Source: a bacterium (GTDB taxonomy: Bacteria > Myxococcota_A > UBA796 > GCA-2862545). From it: a stretch of 35,613 bases of DNA. The stretch covers positions 1-35,613 of the forward strand of contig JAUHWK010000001.1 of the NCBI GenBank assembly GCA_030424555.1, written 5' to 3'. A program made the translations under genes and the position numbers. The notes beneath the pieces were generated by a model. The model was given only the letters and a program-made list of their open reading frames with translations, searched no databases and was not told where the DNA came from. Below are positions 1 through 7,991 of this stretch, piece after piece; position 1 is the stretch's first letter; every line of letters starts with the position of its first letter.

Positions 1-631
1 CGCCGATCTTCTCGAGGAACGCGTCGACCGCCGCGAGCTCCAGCTTCACGCGAGCGAGCTGCGAGGCGCGCGACGACGAGAACTGCGCGCGCTCCTCGAG
101 GCCGCGGGCGCGGCTGAGCAGCCTGCTACGGATCTTCCGGATGGCCCAGCCCTCGGGCGGCGGGAGCTGTGGCTGGATGGAGTCGAGCCACCGCACGTAG
201 CCGACGACGTCGACTTCCACGTCGGCGGTGCCGGGCTTCGGCATGGCGAAGACCGGATGGTGGTGCCAGCCGCCCTTCACGCGCGTGCGGCGCAGGTAGC
301 TGGACGACGGCTCCAACAGGGTGAACCCGCGGTCGTACATGCGAGAGCGGAGCTGCCCAAGGACAGGCCGACCACCCGGACCACGGGTCACGCCCTCCAC
401 CCCAGATCGGATGTCGACCCGCATCAGCTCGGGCACCACGTGGGCCGCGCCGTTCTGGTCCACCATCACCGTGTACCGATCGGCGCGGTACGCGTACAGG
501 AACGGCGGGGTGGGCGTCACGGTGGGCAGGCGCTCCCGCGACGGACCCTCGGCCTCGAGGACCTCGACGGTCTCCGTGTGGGTGAGCCCAGGCGTCGGGG
601 CCGTGGGCGGTGGCGCGATCACGCGGGCCAT
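1..631 (-). CDS. Post-capsid virion protein, N-terminal part (runs off left edge)
   Basis: The minus strand is open from an ATG at 631 to base 1 with no stop, so the gene is cut by the window edge. A GGAG box lies 5 nt before the ATG. The 210 visible residues begin MARVIAPPPTAPTPG. They have a proline-rich N-terminus, a mixed middle part, and a charged helical stretch near residues 160-210. The gene follows the major capsid gene in the same direction, so a head decoration or head-completion role is likely from position. I do not recognise the family. Read across the edge into 35613, the frame continues without interruption into the right-edge partial gene, giving a 335-residue protein; this join is an inference. 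Confidence 0.8.
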   Translation of the reverse strand, partial: MARVIAPPPTAPTPGLTHTETVEVLEAEGPSRERLPTVTPTPPFLYAYRADRYTVMVDQNGAAHVVPELMRVDIRSGVEGVTRGPGGRPVLGQLRSRMYDRGFTLLEPSSSYLRRTRVKGGWHHHPVFAMPKPGTADVEVDVVGYVRWLDSIQPQLPPPEGWAIRKIRSRLLSRARGLEERAQFSSSRASQLARVKLELAAVDAFLEKIG

Positions 632-725
632 CGGTTCTCCATGGGTGGTGCCCGGTGTGACCGGGCCGTTGAGGGGCGCATGCGGGTCGGCCCCTCCAGC
701 TCACGCGAGCGGAGGGGCCGGTGCG

Positions 726-1652
726 TCAGGACGCGGAAACGCCGGAGACGAGCTTCACGCCGCGGGCGTCCTGGCCGATGCTCATGCCGAGGTACAGGTT
801 GAGGATGTACTCGGACAGCGCCTTGCGCCCGGAGCGGTCGAGCTCGAACGTGCCGTGCGGGATCTGCACCTGACGGGTCGGGTCGTCGATGGGCGGGACG
901 CCGTCCGCCCACACCAGGCCACCGGCGGCCACCAGCGCGCCGGCAAAGTCGGCGTCGGCGTTGATCTTGGTCACGCGGTTGGTGACGAAGATGTCGCTGC
1001 CGAACAGCTTGCCCTTGTACCCGGTGCCACGCCGCGCCACGAGCTCGGCGGTGGCGGGCTGCCACTGCACGGTGCCGCCGGAGTCGAGGGCCAGCTCGGC
1101 GCGGAGGTTGAACCACTGCTGAGGTGCCAGCAGCGCCAGGGTCTCCCCGTCGGCGTTGGCGACGTCCAGGTCCTTCTGCGCCTCGAGGAAGGCCTCGGCA
1201 CCGAGGACCTGGCCGGACGTTCCGACAGACCCGGTGAAGCCCGCCGCCGTCGAGGCCGCCAGCTTCACGAGCTCCTGCATCGCGGTTGCGAACGCGTCCT
1301 GAACGAAACGCTCAGGCGTGAGCACGTTGAGGTTGTCAGTCATCCGGGCCATGTCCGACGGCGCGTACGCCTTGCCCTTGCGGGCGACGGTCACGGTCAC
1401 CTTGTCGTCGGGGAGCTGGGTGAAGCCCATCTCCTCGATCTCGGTGAGGTCCTCGGTCATGTCGTTGGCGTCGATGCCGATGAACGGCAGCGTCTTGGTG
1501 AGGATGCCCTCGCCGTTGACGCGGCCGGCGTACCGCAGCGCCGGGTGCTGGGGCAGACTGGTGCGCTCCGCGAGGAAGCGCTCGTAGTCGCCCATGATGA
1601 TCTCGGAGGCACGCGAGTCGGTCAGGTTCGCGATCAGGGTCTCGTTGGCCAT
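726..1652 (-). CDS. Major capsid protein
   Basis: The 308-residue product starts MANETLIANLTDSRASEIIM, with GGAG 8 nt before the ATG. Its length, acidic N-terminal segment, lack of membrane segments and C-terminal region (TNRVTKINADADFAGALVAA and onward) fit HK97-fold coat proteins of the kind annotated as phage capsid protein in siphophages. Its place after portal and scaffold genes supports this strongly. No N-terminal delta domain or protease cleavage site is evident, and a separate scaffold gene precedes it, so capsid maturation may not involve a prohead protease. The family is assigned from context and general appearance, not a diagnostic motif. Confidence 0.8.
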   Translation of the reverse strand: MANETLIANLTDSRASEIIMGDYERFLAERTSLPQHPALRYAGRVNGEGILTKTLPFIGIDANDMTEDLTEIEEMGFTQLPDDKVTVTVARKGKAYAPSDMARMTDNLNVLTPERFVQDAFATAMQELVKLAASTAAGFTGSVGTSGQVLGAEAFLEAQKDLDVANADGETLALLAPQQWFNLRAELALDSGGTVQWQPATAELVARRGTGYKGKLFGSDIFVTNRVTKINADADFAGALVAAGGLVWADGVPPIDDPTRQVQIPHGTFELDRSGRKALSEYILNLYLGMSIGQDARGVKLVSGVSAS

Positions 1653-1764
1653 GGTCCCGTCTCCAGGAAGGGGGGTGTGGTGCTCCCCACAGCGAGACGC
1701 GACGACGGCCTTGTCGGGGGCCGGGCCCGGAATGACGCGTGCTGTGGTGTCACCTCACGCGGCC

Positions 1765-1782
1765 ATCCGGCTGCCTACCCAC
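1765..1782 (-). repeat. Late-junction 18-bp motif, copy 1
   Basis: On the minus strand this reads GTGGGTAGGCAGCCGGAT. It starts just after the stop codon of the scaffold gene, in the 131-bp gap before the capsid gene. It matches the motif at 3900-3917, 5939-5956, 6038-6055 and 32731-32748 with two or three differences. The rest of the gap (1653-1764) holds a palindromic CCGGGCCCGG and the capsid ribosome binding site. I see no clear sigma-70 promoter there. Confidence 0.75.
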
Positions 1783-1783
1783 G

Positions 1784-2434
1784 TCAGGCGCTACGGTTCT
1801 GCTCGTCCCGATACGCCTGCTTGAGCGCGTCGTACCGAGACCAGTCGCCGGTGCGCTTGCCGTGGTCGCGGGCCTGGGCGAGCGCGTCCCCTGTCACCAC
1901 CCCACCACCGGTGGGCGGCTGATGTGGAGGGCTGCGGTCCGTCGGGGGCTGTGGCGGCACCGCGGGAGGGGCGGCCGGGGGCGGCGCGACGAAGGGGCGC
2001 AGGATTGCCGGCGCCTGGTCTGGAGCGGCACGGTGGCTCTGGATCCAGTCCACCAGGCTACCGCCGCGCTGCTCCTCGGGCATCGACGCGTGGGCAGACC
2101 GGATCGCCCGACGGGTGACGTCGTCGTGCATGCCGAGCGCGTACAACTGCAGGTCCTCGGCTGCCGTCGCCTTCGTCGCCTCGACCTGCCCCTCGAGGTC
2201 AGCGACCCGGGCAGCGAGGGACGTGCGCTCGGCCGCGACCTGGTCGTAGCCCTCCGCCTTCTCCTGAAGTGCGTCGCGCTGGGCGATCACCTCCTGGAAG
2301 CGCGCATAGGGGACAGGACCCGGGCCCGGGTCGGCCGGAGGGGTCGGGGCTGGGGGCGGGTCCGAGGGCGGTGCCGCGCCACCACCTGGTCCTGGCTCGG
2401 CCTGCATCAGCAAGAACGGGAGCATGTGTCGCAT
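1784..2434 (-). CDS. Capsid scaffolding protein
   Basis: The 216-residue product starts at the ATG at 2434, chosen because GAGGAGGA lies just upstream; the frame is open further upstream but without such a site. The N-terminal third is proline- and glycine-rich. Residues about 45-105 form a heptad-rich helix (RFQEVIAQRDALQEKAEGYD and following) typical of a coiled coil. A second proline-rich linker and a basic C-terminus (RYDALKQAYRDEQNRSA) follow. Coiled coil, low complexity, basic tail and position between portal and coat are the usual features of scaffold proteins, which bind coat through a basic C-terminal helix. No protease motif is visible. Confidence 0.72.
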   Translation of the reverse strand: MRHMLPFLLMQAEPGPGGGAAPPSDPPPAPTPPADPGPGPVPYARFQEVIAQRDALQEKAEGYDQVAAERTSLAARVADLEGQVEATKATAAEDLQLYALGMHDDVTRRAIRSAHASMPEEQRGGSLVDWIQSHRAAPDQAPAILRPFVAPPPAAPPAVPPQPPTDRSPPHQPPTGGGVVTGDALAQARDHGKRTGDWSRYDALKQAYRDEQNRSA

Positions 2435-2477
2435 CGGTCCTCCTCGCCCTGTGTCGCCGGGCGTCGCGTGGGGAGGG

Positions 2478-3875
2478 TCAGTCCTGTGGCGGTGGCACGG
2501 GCTGTGGCGCCCGGTCGGCGTCGATCGCCGCAAGCTGGCGACGGGCCTCGCCTTCGGTCACGCTGTGCAGCTCGGCGTAGGCCTGGGCGCGCGACATCAA
2601 GCCGAGGGACATCATCTCGGCGACGTGCTCGCGATGCGCCCGCCGCTCCTCGGCCGTGGGCGGGACGGCGTTGTACCGAACCCTCCACCCTGTGGTCGGG
2701 AGGGCGCCGCCCGTCCGCTGGTTGTGGATCCGGCACACGAGGGACACCAGCTGCTGGTCAGCGGCGGCGGCGGCGGGCTCGAACTTGCGAGCGGCCGCAC
2801 GCTTCCCCTCGCGCGACAGCGCGAGGGCGTAGCCGGACCGTGGGTCGCCGGAGAGACGGGTGAAGTCCGCCGGGCTGATGCCGGCGAACTGCGCCAGGCC
2901 GCCAGCGTACTGCGCCGCGGCGTCCATCATCTTCTGGGGATCGTGGGGGACGTCCCACTGTCCGACCTGGACGCCACCGTCGGTGTCCTCGGTGGCCTCG
3001 ACGTGCACCACGGTCGTTGAGTCCGTGACCACGAAGGACTCGCCGCCGTTGACCCCGTCCGCTCGGATACGGCCTCCGACCACGTACCGCTGTGGCCAGG
3101 AGGCATTCCGCATCGCGTGCCCGGCGTAGGTCCAGTGCATGGCGGATTGGAGTGTGCCGTCCACGAGCTCGCGGCCGTGCCAGGCGTTCCACAGCTTGGC
3201 GCCCTTGAGTGCGTGGTACAGGACGAACGGGATGTAGCCGCCCTCGGCGTCTCGGAACCCGTCGGACGCGGTGCCGTACACCTTACGGGTGATGTCATCG
3301 CCATCGGTGTCCAGGACGCGATGCCCACCTGGCGTCCACTCCTCCCACACCCACGCAAGATCTCCGTCGACCTCGGCGAGGGTGAGCTCGCGCAGGGACG
3401 CAATTTGGTCGGGCTGGTCCGGCTGTGCGGTCGCGATGACCATGTCCGGCGTCACGGGTCGGAACCTGCAGCGACCGGCTCGGTCCACCTCGGGACGGAG
3501 GAGCATCTCGCGGAGGCCCACCGTCTGCTGTTGCACCGACTGCATCAGTGGAGACCACCCGGCGTCGGCCAGCAACTGGCTGACCACCGAGGCCGCCTCG
3601 GCGTCCTCGTGCTCGATGGACGGCGGCACGTCGTAGAGGCAGGCCAGGTCGAACGTGATCGCCGAGAACGGGTTCGACGACAGGTCCGGGTCTCCGATGT
3701 TCGCGCCGCGGCTCTTGCCGAACGTCTTCAGGAGGCGCTCCTCGGCATCCGTTCGCCAGGTGCCGTCCAGGAGGCGGCGCCGCAGACGCGTGTGCTCCCA
3801 CCTCGACGTGTCGTGTGTGCTCGACGGCGCCGGCATTGCGGGGATGGTCTGGTCCAGGTGGTGGCTCGCGGGCAC
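2478..3875 (-). CDS. Portal protein
   Basis: The 465-residue product is best started at the GTG at 3875, which has GAGGAG 5 nt upstream. An in-frame ATG at 3959 would make the gene overlap the terminase by some 40 bases and has no good ribosome binding site. Length and layout fit siphophage portals: an N-terminal alpha/beta clip region, a central part with YALALSREGKRAAARKFEPA resembling the portal stem/crown helices, and a C-terminal EERRAHREHVAEMMSLGLMS region typical of the SPP1 gp6-like portal class. It would form the dodecameric DNA gate at one capsid vertex and dock the terminase. It lies directly downstream of the large terminase, the canonical order. Confidence 0.85.
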   Translation of the reverse strand: MPASHHLDQTIPAMPAPSSTHDTSRWEHTRLRRRLLDGTWRTDAEERLLKTFGKSRGANIGDPDLSSNPFSAITFDLACLYDVPPSIEHEDAEAASVVSQLLADAGWSPLMQSVQQQTVGLREMLLRPEVDRAGRCRFRPVTPDMVIATAQPDQPDQIASLRELTLAEVDGDLAWVWEEWTPGGHRVLDTDGDDITRKVYGTASDGFRDAEGGYIPFVLYHALKGAKLWNAWHGRELVDGTLQSAMHWTYAGHAMRNASWPQRYVVGGRIRADGVNGGESFVVTDSTTVVHVEATEDTDGGVQVGQWDVPHDPQKMMDAAAQYAGGLAQFAGISPADFTRLSGDPRSGYALALSREGKRAAARKFEPAAAAADQQLVSLVCRIHNQRTGGALPTTGWRVRYNAVPPTAEERRAHREHVAEMMSLGLMSRAQAYAELHSVTEGEARRQLAAIDADRAPQPVPPPQD

Positions 3876-3899
3876 GACGACTCCTCGTCTCTCGCGGCC

Positions 3900-3917
3900 G
3901 TCCGGCTGCCTGCCCGC
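3900..3917 (-). repeat. Late-junction 18-bp motif, copy 2
   Basis: The minus strand reads GCGGGCAGGCAGCCGGAC. The motif overlaps the end of the terminase gene by one base and lies about 25 bases before the portal start, in the 43-bp terminase-portal gap. It is identical over 18 bp to copy 4 at 6038-6055. With copy 1 it also shares the flanks TGACG before and GGCCGCG after. Confidence 0.8.
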
Positions 3918-3918
3918 G

Positions 3919-5388
3919 TCAGCGGACGTGGACCGCGGCGATCCGGGGCCGTGGCCCACCCAGCATGATGGTGTCCTTCAGGGCGTAGCGGAGCGCGTCG
4001 ATGTAGTGCTTGAACTCGCTGTCGCGCTTGCCGTCGTACTTCTCGAAGCACTCGATGAGGTGCACGCACCTGGGGTGGACGAAGAACCGACCGCGCACCA
4101 TCTGCTGGTGGAGCCACCGCTCACCAATGGAGACCGACCCACGACCCGCGCCACGGCCCATCTTCGCGGTCCAGATGCCGGGCTTGAGCTCCTTGCGGTT
4201 CCGAACACCCAGGGCGCGGGCGACCTCGTCGCCGAGATCTCGGTTGCCCTTGCGGGCCACGCCACGCCCGGCGGGGATGTCACCGAACACTCGTTCCAGC
4301 TCGGACCACTCGAGCTGCCACCGCTGGAGCATGCCGAGCACGGAGGCCGCGTCCTGCTCGGACGTCGTGGGTCCGGTGGGGGGCGTCTCGTCGATGACGT
4401 ACACGAACGGGAAGCGGTCGCCCGCCCGGTCGTCGACGAGGACCAGGACGCCCGCCTGGTTGCGGTCGGCCGTGCCGTGGTCGACACCGACGTAGGCCTT
4501 GACCTCCCCCTTCGGTACGCGCTCGGTGACGTGGGTGCCCTCGACGTTCTCCACGGAGATGAACGCCGAGAAGATCCGCCCCTCGACGCGCGTCTCCCAT
4601 TCCCCGTCGTTGACGATGGGGCGTTCGTGGGCGGGCGTCAGGGTGTTCTCTCGCTCGACCCACTCCGCGTCGCAGATCGTGCCATCCTCGAGTCGGATGC
4701 GTCGACGGGTGCCGACGAACACCATGTGCCGGGCATCGAACGTGTAGTGGATGTCCTCGATCTCGCCGGACTCGCACCGCTCGCGTAGCCAGTCGGTGGG
4801 CCGGTTGATCGGCGTCAGCGTGAGCAGGATCGTGCCGCCCGTCCGCTGAACGCGCTTGGCGACCTCGTTGAAGATGCGCTCGCTGTACGGGGGCTCGTCG
4901 AACAGAGCCCCGTCGATGGTGGCGCCGGCGAGGTCGAGGGCGTCCTGCTGGGTCGTCTTGATCCGGATGATGGACCCGTTCGCGAACCGCAGGGCGGGAT
5001 GGTGCCCGCCGAACCCCTTCACCGGATCGTACCGCTGGTCAGGGTGGACGGCGTCCTTCGGCACCAGGTCCCAGAGCTTGGCCTGGATGTTCACCGACTG
5101 TTTGTGTGACGCGCACAGGAGCCACCACTCCACCGGCGGCGGGGGCACGTTCTTGAACGGGTGCTTCCCCAGGCAGTGGTAGATGACCTCGGCGCAGCCG
5201 ACGGTCGTCTTGCCGCCCCACTGGTTTCCCAGGCGGAGCAGTCGCCGGCGCGACGAGCTCGACATGAACTCGTGCTGGGGCGGCAGCCATCGCATGTAGG
5301 CGAGCCGATTGCGGTCCGCGGCCTGGGCCAGCCGGACGGCTGCCCGTGCACCACGGCCGAGGCGTCGTGAGGGTGGGGTCCTCGCCAC
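3919..5388 (-). CDS. terL: Terminase large subunit
   Basis: The 489-residue product has both halves of a DNA-packaging motor. The ATPase has a Walker A variant GNQWGGKTT (residues 54-62), Walker B ALFDEPP with D164-E165, and a coupling motif ILLTLTP around 187-193. The nuclease has the first acidic residue in YVGVDHGT (D303) and a late acidic residue in HYIDALRY (D464). It cuts concatemers and drives DNA through the portal. The start is a GTG at 5388, three bases after the small-terminase stop, so translation is probably coupled. An internal ATG near residue 32 is a less likely alternative because sequence before it is already well charged and in frame. Confidence 0.95.
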   Translation of the reverse strand: MARTPPSRRLGRGARAAVRLAQAADRNRLAYMRWLPPQHEFMSSSSRRRLLRLGNQWGGKTTVGCAEVIYHCLGKHPFKNVPPPPVEWWLLCASHKQSVNIQAKLWDLVPKDAVHPDQRYDPVKGFGGHHPALRFANGSIIRIKTTQQDALDLAGATIDGALFDEPPYSERIFNEVAKRVQRTGGTILLTLTPINRPTDWLRERCESGEIEDIHYTFDARHMVFVGTRRRIRLEDGTICDAEWVERENTLTPAHERPIVNDGEWETRVEGRIFSAFISVENVEGTHVTERVPKGEVKAYVGVDHGTADRNQAGVLVLVDDRAGDRFPFVYVIDETPPTGPTTSEQDAASVLGMLQRWQLEWSELERVFGDIPAGRGVARKGNRDLGDEVARALGVRNRKELKPGIWTAKMGRGAGRGSVSIGERWLHQQMVRGRFFVHPRCVHLIECFEKYDGKRDSEFKHYIDALRYALKDTIMLGGPRPRIAAVHVR

Positions 5389-5391
5389 CGC

Positions 5392-5925
5392 CTACCGCTC
5401 GTCGATGTCGAGGATCTCGTCGGGGTCCATGCCGTACCGCTGGAGGGCGACGCGGAGGATCGGCTCGACGAGCTCTGCCGGCAGGGCGGCCACCGCGTCG
5501 ATGATCTCCTCGAGGAGCTCGGTGGGTTCCATGGAGTCCCAGCTGGCTTCTGCCTCCCGCCGGGCACGTTCCTTCTCCTCACGGACCGCCCGCAGCTCGG
5601 CCTGCATCTTGGTGACCGCGGTCCAGCCGCCCTCGTCCGCCGCGATCTTGATGAGGGCCTCGAGGCGACGCTCAGGGTCCCGGGCGCGGTTGGCCTTCAG
5701 CGTCCTGGTGAGCCGGACGGACTCGGCCTGCAGCTCGTCGCGCTTGAGCACGGCGACGTTGGCGGCGCCGAACTGCCCGGCCGCTCGGGCATCCGTGATG
5801 TTCAGGTCGAGATCACGGATGGCCTCGAGGATCGCGCGCCTCCGCTCGGCGACCGACGTCGCGGCCTTGCGACGGCGGGGGGCGGCCGGGAGCTCGTCGG
5901 CCTCGGCGTCGCTGGTGGGGTCCAT
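5392..5925 (-). CDS. terS: Terminase small subunit (by position)
   Basis: The 177-residue product starts MDPTSDAEADELPAAPRRRK, with GGAGG 5 nt upstream. It is almost all helical and highly charged, with a central coiled-coil-like stretch (MQAELRAVREEKERARREAE) suited to ring oligomerisation. An acidic C-terminus (YGMDPDEILDIDER) may bind the large subunit. No classic helix-turn-helix is obvious, so the call rests mainly on its place directly upstream of the large terminase and on length. It would recognise the packaging site, which could lie in the adjacent 5926-6081 gap. Confidence 0.7.
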   Translation of the reverse strand: MDPTSDAEADELPAAPRRRKAATSVAERRRAILEAIRDLDLNITDARAAGQFGAANVAVLKRDELQAESVRLTRTLKANRARDPERRLEALIKIAADEGGWTAVTKMQAELRAVREEKERARREAEASWDSMEPTELLEEIIDAVAALPAELVEPILRVALQRYGMDPDEILDIDER

Positions 5926-5938
5926 CGGGGCCCTCCGG

Positions 5939-5956
5939 GTGGGCAGGCAGCCGGAT
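5939..5956 (+). repeat. Late-junction 18-bp motif, copy 3
   Basis: The plus strand reads GTGGGCAGGCAGCCGGAT. It lies about 14 bp upstream of the small-terminase start, in the opposite orientation (relative to its downstream gene) from copies 1, 2 and 5. It forms an inverted repeat with copy 4. A small CGGA-TTTT-TCCG hairpin follows at 5952-5963. Confidence 0.8.
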
Positions 5957-6037
5957 TTTTCCGCCCTGTGGGCGCGAGAAGGTCGAGAGGAAAGGGCCCC
6001 CGGCTCTTGCTCTGGGGATCACACACCCTTCGGACCC

Positions 6038-6055
6038 GTCCGGCTGCCTGCCCGC
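6038..6055 (-). repeat. Late-junction 18-bp motif, copy 4
   Basis: The minus strand reads GCGGGCAGGCAGCCGGAC, identical to copy 2. It lies 26 bp before the start codon of the first lysis-cassette gene. With copy 3 it brackets the divergent control region. Confidence 0.8.
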
Positions 6056-6081
6056 GCCCTTCCACCCCCATGGAGGCACCC

Positions 6082-6714
6082 ATGACGTCCGTCCGCACCC
6101 TCATCCTCGCGTGCATCCTCTTCTTCACCCCCATCCTGATGGGCGGTATGGCCTGCAGCGCGCACGACCCGCGCATCAACGGCGCCGAGCCGATCACCCT
6201 CGACGGCTTCCTCGAGGTCCAGGAGGGTCTCAGCACGTACGGTGGGTGGGCCGCCGGGGTCATCGGGCCGTCGAGCTGCGACGCCCTCGACTTCTTCCGG
6301 GTGGAGGGCTTCACCCGCGACCTGCTCGAGGAGACCTGCGAGCATGCCTGGGAGGCGTGCGTGGTCGGCCTGACCCGTGGCGAGGCGATCGGCCTCATCC
6401 GTCGCGCCGTCGCCCGAGCCCCCGCGGAGGTCTACCTCGACCTTTCGGTCTGCGGTGACGTGCCGCCGGCGGCGTCCGCGGCCGAGGTGCTGGAGAAGGT
6501 GCGGATGGCCCTGCAGGCCGTCGACGCTTTCCTCACCTCGCGACCCCCGACCTGCGAGCGGTCCAACGCCTCAGAAGGCCTCGGTGCCGCCGTCGACCTG
6601 GTGGGGGACGTCGAGGCTGCCCTCGAGCGTGGTGGTCGGGTCCTCGTCCACGTCCCTGCGCCCACGTACACCCCGTGCGCTGCCGAGGACGCCGACACGG
6701 ACGGGGGTGTCTGA
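6082..6714 (+). CDS. Cysteine-rich putative lipoprotein, first gene of lysis cassette
   Basis: The 210-residue product starts at the ATG at 6082, preceded by GGAGG; an upstream in-frame extension has no good ribosome binding site. Residues 1-24 (MTSVRTLILACILFFTPILM...) form a signal sequence ending GGMAC, so Cys25 could be lipidated. The mature part has six or more further cysteines and mostly helical character. Position ahead of a holin candidate and endolysin suggests an envelope role in lysis, such as an outer-membrane spanin-like partner, but it is far longer than usual o-spanins and I do not recognise the family. Another possibility is a host-envelope modifying protein expressed late. 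Confidence 0.7.
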   Translation: MTSVRTLILACILFFTPILMGGMACSAHDPRINGAEPITLDGFLEVQEGLSTYGGWAAGVIGPSSCDALDFFRVEGFTRDLLEETCEHAWEACVVGLTRGEAIGLIRRAVARAPAEVYLDLSVCGDVPPAASAAEVLEKVRMALQAVDAFLTSRPPTCERSNASEGLGAAVDLVGDVEAALERGGRVLVHVPAPTYTPCAAEDADTDGGV

Positions 6715-7037
6715 TGTCGAGCCGCTGCTCTCGCATCCCCGTGGTGCCCGTGGCCATCGCGATGCTCCTCGGGACGGGCACCGCGGCCGCGCAGTCGATG
6801 GAGGCCCTCGAGGTGATCGCCGACACCGGCATCGACTTCGGCACCCTCCAGCTCCTGGCCGTGCTCGTCGAGCACTTCGGGCCGTGGGGCGTCGTCGGGT
6901 TCGTGGCCTACCACGCGATCGGCCCGGTCAACCGCGTCGCCGACATGCTGTCCAACGCGGCCGACGCCTACCGGGACGGCGACGGCGTGAACATCCGCAT
7001 CGAGCCGATCCGTCGCCCGCCCGACGGTGAGAGCTGA
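6714..7037 (+). CDS. Small membrane protein, holin candidate
   Basis: The 107-residue product begins at an ATG overlapping the preceding stop (TGATG). Residues about 9-25 (IPVVPVAIAMLLGTGTAAA) form a hydrophobic segment that looks like a signal peptide ending AAAQ. A second hydrophobic stretch (LQLLAVLVEHFGPWGVVGFV) lies near residues 42-66. The C-terminal 40 residues are soluble and charged. Size, two hydrophobic segments, charged tail and a neighbour endolysin fit a class II holin or a pinholin. If the first segment is cleaved, the protein would have one membrane span with an external N-terminus, which would be unusual. Confidence 0.6.
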   Translation: MSSRCSRIPVVPVAIAMLLGTGTAAAQSMEALEVIADTGIDFGTLQLLAVLVEHFGPWGVVGFVAYHAIGPVNRVADMLSNAADAYRDGDGVNIRIEPIRRPPDGES

Positions 7038-7039
7038 CC

Positions 7040-7705
7040 GTGGTGATGTCGCTGCTGGACAACGTCCGCGAGTGCTTCGACCTGCGCGACTACGCCTACG
7101 CGACCGAGGTCGGTGCCCTGAACCTGTGGGGCATCCGGGGCCCGGTGCGTGAGGCGGGCGCCTGGGACGACATCATCGGCGCCACCCGGGTCGTCGATGG
7201 TCGCGAGGAGCTGTACGCCTGGCAGGCCACGACGGACCCCGGGCGGACGTACCTGCGCAAGCCCCTGCACGAGCGGGGCACGGCCATCCTCGCGGCCGAG
7301 CAGCACGTGGCGTGCTGGCGTCGCGGACTGCACCGAGGGAAGCACCCCGCCCTGCGCCAGGTGGCGCCGATGCTGGTGCACCGCGACGACACCCAAGACG
7401 ACCTCCTGCAGGAGGTGGGGCCACCCGGCGCCGAGCTCGTGGGCATCAACCTGCACGCCACCTGGTCGCAGCGGCTGCCCGAGGTGGTCGGCCCGTGGTC
7501 CGCCGGGTGCCAGGTCATCCGGAACCCGCGCGACCTCGACAAGGTCCTCGACCTGGTGCGGGACCACGAGCGGGCCGGGCACAGCACCCGCATCACCTAC
7601 ACGCTGTTCGACGCCCGCGAGATCCCGGTCGCCGCCTACGTGTGGAAGCTGCTCCGGACGCAGACCGACCACCGGGCAGAGTCGCAGGCCGCGGCGCTGT
7701 CGTGA
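7040..7705 (+). CDS. Putative endolysin with H...SAGC active-site motif
   Basis: The product is 221 residues from GTG 7040; an ATG at 7046 is an alternative start. Recognisable blocks in order are ATTDPG (63-68), GTAIL (80-84), GLHRGKH (96-102), GINLHA (135-140) and WSAGCQV (153-159). These blocks occur in a family of phage lysis-locus proteins, best known to me from Bacteroidota phages and annotated as hypothetical or peptidoglycan hydrolase. The H139...S154-x-x-C157 spacing resembles the active site of YkuD L,D-transpeptidases (H...[ST]HGC), so a cysteine-based cut in peptidoglycan is plausible. It lies between a holin candidate and a small helical gene, as expected for an endolysin. Enzyme specificity is inference. 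Confidence 0.62.
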   Translation: MVMSLLDNVRECFDLRDYAYATEVGALNLWGIRGPVREAGAWDDIIGATRVVDGREELYAWQATTDPGRTYLRKPLHERGTAILAAEQHVACWRRGLHRGKHPALRQVAPMLVHRDDTQDDLLQEVGPPGAELVGINLHATWSQRLPEVVGPWSAGCQVIRNPRDLDKVLDLVRDHERAGHSTRITYTLFDAREIPVAAYVWKLLRTQTDHRAESQAAALS

Positions 7706-7986
7706 CCGTGGACCCTCTGGCCGTGGCCGGCGGCATCGACGTCGCGCTCGACGTGGGCCTCGACGCGGCCGAGCGCATCGACGACATCGCCCGACGGGTC
7801 GAGCCTGCAGCGCGGGCCAGGCGCATCGCGAACCTCATCGACAGGCTCGTGATGCGGCGTGGCCGACTCCTGCGCCGAGGGGAGCACGAGCTCGCGGACG
7901 CGCTCAGCGACCGCATCGCCCGATGGGAGGTCCGCCTGGCCGCGTGGGACCGCCGGCACGACGAGGACCGCCGCCGTGCGACGTGA
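7702..7986 (+). CDS. Small charged helical protein, last lysis-cassette gene
   Basis: The 94-residue product begins with a GTG that overlaps the endolysin stop (GTGA), so translation is coupled. It is strongly helical with alternating acidic and arginine-rich stretches (DAAERIDDIARRVEPAARAR) and no membrane segment. I do not recognise it. Position might suggest an i-spanin-like gene, but there is no membrane anchor. It ends at a convergent junction with leftward genes. Confidence 0.65.
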   Translation: MTVDPLAVAGGIDVALDVGLDAAERIDDIARRVEPAARARRIANLIDRLVMRRGRLLRRGEHELADALSDRIARWEVRLAAWDRRHDEDRRRAT

Positions 7987-7991
7987 CCCGT

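Larger units (their letters stand above)
5926..6081. promoter_or_regulatory. Divergent late/lysis control region and candidate packaging site
   Basis: This 156-bp gap separates the leftward late genes (small terminase at 5925) from the rightward lysis cassette (6082). Two copies of the 18-bp late motif face each other (5939-5956 and 6038-6055), making an inverted repeat with an 81-bp spacer. The spacer has a short T-tract (5956-5960). No convincing -35/-10 pair was found on either strand. Position beside the small terminase makes this a natural place for cos or pac, and for the promoters of both late units; neither role can be shown from sequence alone. Confidence 0.5.

Noticed and set aside
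5326-5347. AGCCGGACGGCTGCCC near the start of the large terminase, similar to the late motif
   Set aside because: Only the AGCCGGA part matches, it lies inside coding sequence, and the flanks differ from the five good copies.
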